64,000 nucleotides of DNA from Heligmosomoides polygyrus polygyrus (lineage: Eukaryota; Nematoda; Chromadorea; Rhabditida; Heligmosomidae): contig OX377204.1 in assembly GCA_947396885.1 (NCBI GenBank), positions 27,411,706 through 27,475,705 of the forward strand. The letters are read 5' to 3'. Below are positions 25,101-37,100 of the stretch, piece by piece (position 1 is the first letter of the stretch; each line of letters starts with the position of its first letter). A program made the position numbers and the translations under genes. The notes beneath the pieces were generated by a model, which did not search any database, was not told the origin of the DNA, and saw only the letters and a program-made list of their open reading frames with translations.

Positions 25101-28100
25101 CCCTCTTCGATTTTATACTAGTGTCGAGCAGTACGTTGACGGGATTTGAATAATAATGAGCTGAGGGGCAACGTGTATTCCTTATTCGCCTTGGGGCGCG
25201 AATCATACATTTTTTTACTGTAGTGGCTATGAAAGGTTTTTATTATAAGGGTTTGATAACACAGTCGGAGGAGGCGGCGAACGTCGAGTGTCCCTGATTC
25301 CGGGTTCAGATATTCCGCTCAGGTTAGCCACGCCTTCCATGCCTATGAAGTCAATGAAATGGTATAATGCCTGCTTGGACAATATAAAACATTTACTTTT
25401 TTATCGGTTGGCCACGAGCAGTCATTGTATAAGCTAAATGATTATTTATATTGCCTCCACGATATCTCGTGAAAGTAGAATTCGTGGCGCACTCCTCTAA
25501 CTAAGAGGCAAGGGATTGATTTATGTCACTCTTTATCTTTTATCGTTAACAGAGCTTGCACTCGGTAACATTCGAATCGCTTTCTAGCGCTTGGAAACCA
25601 GTAATTTGTTGTCCCCACTTGCCACCCATTTATCATTTTACCGTTCTCGTACTGGCTGATCTATGAGCCCTTCACTTCCACCGAAACCCCTAGTTCTCAC
25701 CTTTAAGCCCCCGCTGATTCTCAAGACATGCCACCAAATCATCTTTCCATATTTATTAAAAAAGCTATAGTTTGCTCCGCTGTTTCATCCTATCATTTTA
25801 AGGTTCAATCATTGTTGCATCGGCACAGGCCTTTTTCCTGGTTCTGCCTTCGAAGATCGCTGAAGCTTGGTTCCCTGAACATCAGCGCTCATTGGCTAAC
25901 GTTTTAACATTCATAGGTGAGTGGCTGAAGTGTTTGGATACTATATGCGAATTCTCCCTGGGCGTGTATAAGATACGTGTACAAGAGAAGGACAAGCAGT
26001 CGAACGCCTCGATGAGCAGCGTAGGAGGCATGTAACTGGTTCTTCCTTGTACGCATCACTTATGGACGTTTAGGTAGAATTATTTGATTCATTCACTACC
26101 GATCTTGATAGACCATGTTATTCCGTTGTTGAATTTAAATAAACATTTTTTCAAAACCACCAATCGAAGTTTTCAGCGAACCCGTTTGGTGTCGTGCTTG
26201 GTACCATCATACCTTCATTGTACTTCGGTGGTTCCAACAAATTGAGGTCGTCGCCCTGGGATATGTTCGAATTTGTGAGTGCAGTTATACTTCTCGAATT
26301 TCAGCGGCTTCAACACCTCGTGTCAAGTATGCACTGTCTTCAGCGTGACGTCATGTTGTATCAAATCTCCTCACTCAATTATTATGCGGGCTCTTGAATT
26401 TTCAGTTCTAAAACTGCCACTACTTTTCTGCTGCTGGAGTACAAAAATAAGTGGAACTGAAGTTATTATTAACAATCAATAATTAGAAATATTAATAATT
26501 ACAATATTGTTCGTTCGCTTCACTCTAAAAATGTTTCTATCTTCGCGCAGAGTGAACCCGTTATGGAGGTCGTATATGCTATGTTTTGTGCTACTGCCGA
26601 GGGTCGCCGGGGGAGGAGATTGCCCAGATCCATCGAAAGTGATCCTGAAAATGTTCTGAAACCTTTCGTCCAAAATGTAGAACTAACATAAGGGCTAGCG
26701 AATATGCTGCATATTCTCACATTTTCCCAGTATTCCGCTTCGCATATGGCTGAAAAATTGTCTCTAACTCCATGCCAGTTCAGCTCCTTTTGTTTTGCGA
26801 ATTCAAGAAGCTCGATAGCACAAGCGATGAGACAAGAAGTGTAACGCCTGACAATATTGGCCTTCAGCTGTCTCCTGCGGCATGGCAAAAGTTTGGTCCG
26901 CAGTTTCAAAAACGGTGACTTCGAGTTGAGCGACAAACCCGAGGTTGCAGCGAGTGACGAGTGCGTTCTGGAGCGGGCTGAAGAGAATAGCCGGCGACGG
27001 ATGGCAGAGGAACTCCAATACTATCGTGATACAATAGCTGCTCCTCTCCTACTTTGGAAATTCATAAAGATATGGCGTATGGACACCTGAAGTGAGCGGT
27101 CACCAGTCTCATATGCGGAGAAATGCGTATACCAACTTTTCGGTTTTTCGTAGGAATATTGCTTGGCTCGATAAACTGATCACTGTTGGGCGCCTATGAA
27201 TAACACAGAGAGCCCCCAGTTACTCGGACGTGGTGAATCCGGGACACCAAAGCTAAAGTCGGAACTGCATACTCGGAATACAATTCTCAGCGTTTGTTGG
27301 AGCTGTAAAACCATCATTCGCTGCGAGGTGCATCCAACAAGCTCTCCTGTTACCGCCAAAATCTATTGCAAGCAATTTGATCGAATCGCTGCGGTTCTAC
27401 GTGGAAAACTGGCCAAAGTCTTTTTCTCCAATACAACGGCAACACATTACGAAGGATATCCAGGAAAGTCTCAACGTTTGAGATAGCATGTACCGACCCA
27501 CCCACCGTTTTCAGCAGACTTGCTGCCAACCGACAATCATCTATTTCGTCTGCTACCCAACAATTTGCAAGATAAGACATTCAGCGATATTGAACAACAT
27601 AAAAAGTGCATTACCAATGTTTTCTCTTCAAAAGCCGGAATTTTTATAGAAAAGGTATCTAGGGTTGAACGCTTATCCGCCGGAGAAGCGCCCGTGAAAA
27701 GATCGTTGACGGTGTTTTTCCAGAACGCCAGCATGGCAGTAATGACGACGCTCACCTTCATGCTGTCGCTGTTCATCAGACGTGGTGAGCCACCGACTCC
27801 TCCGTCAGCCTCTTCTGAGAATCACTCCAGTCGTGCACCGCCCTTCTGGAAGGCAATCGGCATATGCTTCAGGTTTGAAGGCCCTCCGATGTCTTCGGAC
27901 CACAGATCAGTTTGAAAGATCACTTTGCAGAAACAAACAGTTTGTGATCCAGCTGTTTACATTTGGGCTGGCTTTCGCGGAGCTGTGGGGCTTCATGGTG
28001 ATCATGTCGGACATCATCACCGAGCAGGGCTACAATCTCTACGGGTCAGTTCAACTCTTTATTTTCTCTAAACTAGCTCGGCGAATTCTTCTTCTTGGAG

Positions 28101-31100
28101 ATTTCGTTAGTTGCCTTCTGATGTGATCTCTGAGTTCAAAGTCCGAGGGCCGGATTCATCTACGGTTAAACCCGAGAGTACGTCGGGTAGAAGGGAGAAA
28201 CCTCCTCGTGATTTGGCATTCGTCACACGCGTTACCCACGTTGGCATACTGCTAGGTGAAGGATATTCAGCAATCCTTAACTCCGCGTATCCGCGAGGAT
28301 TTCATAAGCTTCGTCCCGACATTGATGAATCCGGCTCCTGGATGCATTATTCATTAAGGCGTTTTACTCCTTCAAAACTCTCTTATGCACATCAGCTATG
28401 GAGAGCTACACAAAGCCTGAAGATCATTGGCAATCTCGCCATTCTATCAGTTTCATCATGATTTTTACTTACAATCTTATCACTTGTATCACCTGTATCC
28501 CCTCCATCGTGTTCTCATCGCAAAAAGCGTTAAGCTTCAGTGGCAATGAAAGCCTAGCAGCGGAGACTTTTTTCCTTCGGCCTGCCTGCGCTTCTTTTAT
28601 CGGAGAAAACTTTAAACCAGCGCTCAGTGGTTTGGCAGAAGCCCTGTTTATTCTGTAACCCCTGCTCATCCATTGCGTTATACCACCGTGTGATAAATTG
28701 CTGACGCTGGTCCGTCTGTCTGCCTTTCCATCACTTCTACTGCCCGAGACGTTCCCAAGACATCGTCCCACAACGATCTGGACCCAGAAATCGTGTAATA
28801 GGTGTCGTGCTTCGTGCGCCACAAATCAGAAGACGTTGCACAGATGTCGTCCGACGTGTGTCGCCTTTCAGAAGACGTGTCACTGACGTCGTGCCAGGAG
28901 TGCATAAACCGAGAAGACATGTCATCGACGTCGATTGACAGACATCGGTGTCGGTGATACGTTTTCTTAGTCAGTTTAGCCATTGTGATTAGAAATTGAT
29001 AGCGAGGGACTCATTTATCTGAAGCGTAGCCAGAGCCACTAGGCAGGCCGACGGTTAGAATTGAATTGAATTGATTAAGGAGTGCTAATCGCACGAACTC
29101 GACCATGGTTGGATAGGTTTTATGTCATCGGTTTTCAGGAGCCTAAACGGATCCATCCTAATCGGGAGGTAGCAATCGTGTAGTGCCATTTGCGCAGGTC
29201 GTCCCATGCCCACAGCCGTACACATTACATTTTACATTTTAACGAGTGTTCTTTACTGTTCAGATACCCAACGGCCCTGGCCGCGTTAGTGGGCATGGCG
29301 GCGTCACTGGTGTGTGGCGCGGTAGCAGACTGCACGAAACGCTTCAAGGAGCTGATCAGGATCTGCTGGGTCTGCTTCGCGCTCGTCATTATCTTCACGA
29401 GAATAGTCAGTTTCAGCGCCAACGTTCTCCCTTTTTTGTCTACCACTGACCTTTTTATTGCTTTTCCTCTCCTAGAGAGCTGTCCTTGAGATTCAGAAGC
29501 TTTTCGAACTCTGTGAACTAGGAACTCACCAACCGTACCGGACTGTGAGCATCAGCTGTTCTTGTTCAGTGGCTGCGGCGGAAGTGGACGGGAGCTGGCG
29601 ATTCCGTTGTGTTTCTCACAGCGTGCGCTTTCATGGGTGCCTTCTCAATTCCACAGTTTCCAATCGGAATCGAAATGGGTGTCGAGACCACGTTCCCTGT
29701 GTACGAAGCCACATCTTCTGGACTTCTAGTGCTGAGCGGGTATGTCCAGTATGACTTTATCGGTATTGGTTTCCCGAATTACTTCTTTTATTTTCTTATT
29801 ATCATTCTGCATTCCCTTCTCTTAGATTCATTTTGTATTCAGGCAACTGTGGATGTTCATAATGTACTACGCGTTTGAAACGTCTAAGCGGTTGAAAATC
29901 ATCTACGATTTTGATCCGAAGTCACCTTCTGGTAACTGGCAATGTGAGTAACTCTGCGTATTTGAAATGTGCAAAAGAAAGTCGCCAGAAGGCTAGAATA
30001 CCTAGAATTTCATAAGACATCTTCTGGTATACTTTTCTGAAGAAATCAATATTTATTTATTTATTTATTCATTAATTTAACTGCGTCTCAAGAAGGCGCA
30101 CTCCATGAGAGAACAACAAAGAAATAAGCCACACGATTAAAAATGGCAAATAAACACAAACCAGGCAAGAGCGTAAGATTGGAGCGGCAGCGTTAGACAT
30201 CAAGCAGGATTTCAGAAGCCAACTATTTGGGTTGCGAGACTCCGTGTAATGATGGCATGCTCCAAAAGTAACGAAGGCAAGTTGGATGCTAAAACGAAAT
30301 CATCTAAGATGGCCTGGAAAAGCATTGCTTAGCTGTACTGCTTTCTAGTGAGTTATGTCGATCAAGTGAACGATTATGGCAGAATACCCTACAATCTATA
30401 ACAGTAAGCATTTTAGTCGGTTGTAGCCGACAAAGCCTGCCTGTCCGCACCAGTCGGCTTTGACGCCCTGAGAAGATACCGGAACTTCGGCACATGGGTA
30501 CGCTGGCCGCTGGGGGTAGACATAATTCCAACGCCGCACGAACCCCACTTCTCAGAATATTTTTAACAAATTACTTGCAAGCTGCATGCAGGTAATAGAT
30601 TGCCTCAAACTAGTCATTCGTAAGCTGACGCAAGCTAGCAGAAAATGTCGCTTGTGAGTTACACGAAGACCGCTGTAAGTAGTAGGTAACCTCTTGCTAG
30701 TGTAAATCTAGTTTAGATCTAAACTAACGCATTATAAATGTATTCGTTCACATGGACCTTGGTCCTTTACCTTTTGTGAAAATTTAATAAACAATAATAA
30801 AATAAACAATAGCATAACGATTTCCGACGGCCAAATTTCGCTAAAAATAAAACTCGATCTTTGCTTTCTACTGAATGATACTGTGTGTTGTAAACCTAGA
30901 GTGGAAGCGAGGTTATATTTGGCCGGGCTAACATTCTTTCCTTTTTCTCCTTCTTACAGTACAAGGCTGTCACACATTAGGTTTTCACTAATCTCAACCA
31001 TCAACCTTCGTTTCCATTTTTTTAAACGTTTGTTTTTAATAGCAACAGTCTAATCCAAGGAGCTCGTGAAAATAGTCATATTGTGGTGTAAAGGATAAAT

Positions 31101-34100
31101 ATGATACTAATGCCTTCTAATGACAAGAAAGTGCCATATGGGACCACTGCCAGATAGTCATTCCAAAACAAATTGCCCCATTGGTCTCAACGCCAGCGCT
31201 TTCCTACTTGGTGGGAGCAGCTTAAATGTGTGCATGTGTATATTCTTTTCAGCAACGCTCATATAATTTGTGTTCTCCGCACCAGACTGTTACTATGAAA
31301 AATAAACTTTAAATATGAAAATGCAAAACGTTGATGGAAGTTAATAAAAACCTGATGTCTGATAGCCTTGTTCCGTTAGACGAGAGTAAAGATGTAGTAT
31401 TTCAGGGTATTGTAGTGTGCAAAAAGTACCAGACAAGGATGAGGAGAAAATGTTTCCCCGGCTAGACATTCTCCCTAGCAGTTCAGTAACAGTTAACAAC
31501 GACACTGGTCCACGCCCATGAGAATTCTACGGCTAGGTCTAGGCATGGCTTGGTTCCAAATATGCACGGGAACAATGAAACCAAGAACTCTAGATTTCTT
31601 TCATTTATGTCAAAGATCATCCGCATTCTCCTAGCACAGACCTTTGGGTAGACAATAGCAGCCTTTTATTTAAACTCCTGCATAGGAATCCCACAGCAAG
31701 AATAATCGACTAACTCGACGACCTAGCTTTGTTAGCAAACCATCGCCATCCGACGCAGACCAGGCCTGCAACTGATGCAGAGCACTGTGGAGCACTTTCC
31801 GAAGGTAGCTTCAATCACTGCGCACAAGTGTGACCACGGCCTCAACACGCCATCCCCCGGCACGTCATGCTTGGTTTTGGGATCTTAGTAGGGCAAGATA
31901 ATAGATGAGATGAGGATGAGACAAGTCTAATGTCTCTTAGTCGGGAAGAGGGAGTGGTTGTTGACAAAGTGCGGGCGGAATGAGACTCAATCGATTTCAA
32001 AATAGTGAAGGGAAACGGTCAAGAATCTGCTAAGCAAACGCTAAACAAGAACTAGGACGGGATTACTAACCAGAAGTTTCACAACCTTGTAAGTTTCTGT
32101 TGGAAGGGTGATTTTATTTATTTATTCCATGAACATTTTCACGTGTCACAATATGGATAATTTTAGGTCCGTAGACAAGGGAAGCTTAGGAAATTAGATA
32201 TATGCATGCCTAGGTGCTTGAATACCATGCTAGGAAGTTCTCTTTATTCTCTGATTTTCAAATAAAAGCACCCGAGATCTACGAAAGAAATGCTCAGTTG
32301 CCATATCGGAAATGAGATCATGTAACGAGATCAGCTTATTCTTCTTCGAACGAGAGGTAGTATATGACAGACGAACACAGATGTGTCCCTCTCATAGACT
32401 TTTCCTTATTAGTTCAGGATGACTTGAAAGAATAACCTACAGACTACGGACAGCAGGCAGATCGGGCGAATGTTCCCGATGTCGTGCACGTGTCCATTCT
32501 TGTACAGTAAGACGGTCTTGCCTGTCTTCCACTGAGATGGAACCTCATACTCCGGCAGGTAGCACGCGAAGAGCCGCCCAGGGTGTTGATGAGCGCTGGC
32601 GAGAGGTTCTTCAGATGTTCGGGTCTGATCCTTTCGGAACCGAGTGATGTACGTTTCTTCACTGACGAGACATCGTGTCGGATCTCGTAAGGGAGAACGG
32701 AGGAGACGACGTATCCATCCTGCCGAAGATGGCATGGGGAAGGTGGACGTAGCTATCGAAGAGATCGGAGTAGAAGTCGTGAATACCTTCTTTATTGTCC
32801 TTCTGGAAGAGGTTACGGTTCAATCAGAGTGCCGGAGATCTGATCTTGACACTAAGCTTGTCGACTCTGAGGATTGCGCATAAATGAGATCCGAAATTTC
32901 GCAAATCGTAAAGGTAATTACAAAAAAATCGTCGTAAATCGTAAACCGTAAAACTTTAATTGCAAGAGGTACCTGACCAGGACTAAATTTCCAGATGCTT
33001 TTTTATTACTAACGGTACTTAAGGATAATTCAATATTTGCAGGGTGCGTAAAAAGTACTGACGCACTAAACGTAAACGTTAGAAATTACAACACACCGTA
33101 AAATTTAATAAGTTTATATAGAGAAAGTCAGCAATGATCTAGCGAACAGAATAGCATCACTTTTATTTTATATGGGCTTCTTTGCTGCCAATGCAGCGGC
33201 GAAGACGCCGAGGAAAGACATCGACGGTGCGCCGCAAGTAGTCCACGACGATTTCGTTCTATGCTTTGACCTTCAATGACTTGATTCTTGTGTGCATTCA
33301 ACCCGTAAAAGTATTACATGCTATTCAAGGACCTCCAATATGCTATGCTGGCGAAAGGCTCGCTGCAAGGGAGGCGTATCCGGCCAGTATCATGGTTTGT
33401 GCACACATCACATGCGCCTCTTTGTTTTCTTGGGTACAGGAGTGAGTATAAATCAGTAGAACTATCTGTATTGACGTCCTAAAGAAGCAACTAGTTTATG
33501 GCTCAAATCCCACCTCGAGAGTAAGCCGTATGTCTTCCAGCAGGATTAGACTCCTGCGCAGAGTCGAGGATTGCTCAAGAATACTGCCGCGCCCACTTGA
33601 AGGACTTCATTTCGGGAAAAGAGCGACCTCTGTATAGACCGGATTTGAATTCGCTGTATTACTTTATATGGGAAGTTTTGGAGAACAAGGCTTGCGCTAC
33701 TTCCCTTAAAAGTATGAAGTCAGCGAAGGATGATCTGGTCAAAGCATGGAACCAAATCGACGTACTACTTACGGCACACCGTTGATGCCTTTCCTCGGCG
33801 TCTTCGCCCCTGCATTCGCAGCAAAGAAGCTCATATAAAATACAAGTGATGCTATTCTGTTCGCCAGATCATTGCTGACAATCTGTATATAAACTAATTA
33901 AGTTTTATAATGTGCTGTTATTTCTAACGTCTACGTTTAGTGCGTCAATACTTTTTACGCACCCTGTATTTATAGTATAAATGGTGTATAAATAAAAAGC
34001 GCAGCCAAAAAATTCTCTCCTTTTCTGCAATCCTTTAGATTGCTTGTCAATGTAAGTACTTTAACAGAAACGACCGCAACAAATAACTGCCAAAACTAGA

Positions 34101-37100
34101 GAGTAAATGCACTATTTATCCGCTAACCAGCCGGCGCAAACAATATTTGCTCAAGTTTCAAAACAAACATCGACTGCTGAGCGAAGACACAATCCTAGTA
34201 CGATGTGCAAAAAAACCTTTCTACATTTTGAAGTAAGATCTAGAGAATTCCTACAGCAGACGGATAGAAAAAAGCGGTACGATCATACTGTTCTTAAGTG
34301 CATAGTCAGAATATGCTTTCTAAATAAATGGAAGCATATTGTGTGACATTTTTAAGTGATATGAAGGTTTTCCGTTTGATTTGAAATGAGGATATGTAGA
34401 GAGAAAAGTTGAACTAGAACCGCCTGCGCCCAAGCCGGTATGTTCTTCTTTGAGTCCACATCATAATATATAAGGACAAAATCAAACAAAATGATAATAC
34501 GTTGTGAGTGAGACTCTAAAAATCAACACGTCATTATAAGCCAAGTTGTTGCGTTACACCTTGTAGACTGTGCGTGAATCATAGATCACATTTACGATAA
34601 TTTAGGATTTACAAACCATATCATCGTCATCTTACAGTAGGACTACAAGTAAAAAATTTGTCGAAAATCACCGTAAATCGTAAACCGTAATTACGCACAA
34701 CCCTAATCATACTACGGCTAGGCGACGTCAAGCTTCGTAGAAGCTTTACTGTCCCTAGAAGAAATAGTATAATAGTTCCCACTTCGCTTTGGCGGGCATG
34801 CTGAGAAATCTAAAACGTGAACGTTGTACATTTTTCCTCGCATAAAAATTTGAACCGAATTTCAGTGAATCTCGATATATGGTGCGTGCTGGGAGTTATA
34901 GCTGTGTTCCTGTCGTTCGCGGCTAAACCCAAGTAAGTTTTTCTTGGTTTTAAAAGACGCGATACAGCGCCCCCTACTGTCTGAGCGGATACTGACGAAA
35001 GTAACTAATAGAGACAACACTGGCTCTTTTCTAGTATTTATTTGAACTCCAAAATGTTTGTTTGCGCTTTTGCGTTGCATGCCTCCTCCTCTGTTTAAAG
35101 CTATTAATCTGCTATAGGATAGGATCTTTGATGACTTTGTGGCTATTAACTTTTCAGTGTTTGAGCCCGATATTCATATTAATGAACTTTGAGGCTTGAA
35201 TCTCGAAAGATGTCAGGAGTGGTTCAAAATTTAGGTGCCTACTTGCGAAGGGATAATCTAAGAAATTTCAGCAGTGAAAGTACTAACATAAGTTAGAACA
35301 GGAGGTACAAATTCTTACAATGATATGCTCGGAACGGTAGGCTAGGTTTAGAAGAAGAGGTAGAAGGAAAGGTGAAGTAATGTTCCTTTAACGTAGCGAA
35401 ATGTAAGAGGTATCGAAATTCAGCCCGCTGGACCATTTTTCTATACAAGAAAAAGATATTGGTTTACGCGGGTTCTCGATAAGCTCCGTTTTAACGGTAA
35501 TCTCTAAAGCCCTCAGCACACTTTTGCGGCAGCCGCGTACGCGGCTTCCACTGCCGCGTGCTAGAGTTCACGCCACACTCCTCCCGCTCGCTCAATCACC
35601 AACGCGGCACTGCGACAACAATGCCTTGAAGGATTACCGCCGCTGCCACCGCGTCTGCCGCGTAGGCGGCACATCAGCGGCAAGCCGCGCGAGACTAGTT
35701 TTGCCTCGCGCGGCGACTCTGCCTCTCTGCCCCATGCTTAAAGATAGGGCTACCGCGTTGCCGCAAAAGTGTGCGGAGGGCTTAACTCCCTTCAAAAGCG
35801 ACCATCTTTTCAAAAATCTGTTTATACGCTATAAATCTCGGTCTATGTTCTATAGGACAGAACGTTTTGTTGAACGGTCGGGAGAGAAACAGCCTCCTCG
35901 ATCCAGTGCGAAACTTCTACGTTGCTCTCACAGGATCGTTACTTGTATTTGGTGATCTATTGCTGCTATAGTCCGAAGAAGATTGGCTGCTAGAAAGCGA
36001 CAAGCTAGTAGGTTAGTGCTTGACGAAGAATCAAAAAGACCAAGAATCTGACGGCCAACTGTGATAATTAGTGACTAATGTGTTCGGTTAAATGAAGAGA
36101 ACCCATTTCATCGGCGGAGAGTTGTTGGATACACCGCTCCCAGAAAGGGGCGGGGCGAGGGGCGCGCCGAGGACAAGATGTTCGGGTCCCTGCCTTCACA
36201 TGGAGGCATCGCTTCTCTAATCACTTCCCTTGGCCCTGCATCTCTATCCTGAATTGACTTCGTTCTTGAGACAAGAGTCAGAACCTTGTTCACCATATTT
36301 GGAGCAAAAGAGTTTCAGCTGCAGCGCCAAGGCTTCCTTTAGGTCCCGCCAATGTAGAACTGACCCGAATCACCTACAGTCTCTAGTTGAGGCGAAAATT
36401 TAAACAATTATGGTAAAAATTGAAAGAATCTAGAGAGAAGAGCGACGTCCTCCTTTCCTCAACTGCCTCCATAACCAAACCGACTGGAAAATGACTTCAG
36501 AGTTTCCGAGGTGAGCTTCCCGATCGTCCCCTATCAGTTGTTAGGTTTCTGGACGATGTCACGCCAATTCACGACGGTTTCGAGCGCAGCAAACTTGTCC
36601 GAATAGGGCGGCGTGGGCAGGGCGGGAAGTGAGCGGCAAGCAGCATGGTGTACCGAATACCGAGCGACTGCCCCCCCCCCATCATTTCGTCGGCACCCCC
36701 CCCCCCCCCGCACGGCAACACCGTCGAGTTCATCAGTACAAGAACAGAAAATTTTTTGAGTTTGACTCATCCTCACTTAACTGTTTTTCTGACTGATTTT
36801 GGAGATTTTGGACAGTGCTTTGTTTACTGAGGATGCTTTCAGAGGGGAAACATAGTCGTGTACAAGACTACGTGGTAAACCGATTTCGACGCTTTGCGAG
36901 TTCTAACTGACGTATAATTCACCACTGGAAAGTTTTTACCTCCTGCCTTCTTCGACAAATATATTCCAAATGTAACTTTTTTATCTTATTTAAAATGGTC
37001 TACTAGGGACGAGCGCGTGTACAGCAGTCAGCAAGTGTTGTGTGCACCCGATACCGGGTTCTTGGCTCAGATCGCCTTCCAGGGGCCAGCCAAGCCTTCC

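Larger units (their letters stand above)
28045..29263. other. Transporter intron 8 with MITE and minisatellite
   Basis: Holds the MITE at 28146-28337 and the GACGTC-rich tandem repeat at 28840-28965. The rest is unassigned. Confidence 0.45.

Noticed and set aside
30052..30531. Possible CR1-like LINE 3' end on minus
   Set aside because: The (TTTA)n tract fits a LINE tail, but no protein motif could be read next to it, so it is kept only as a note.
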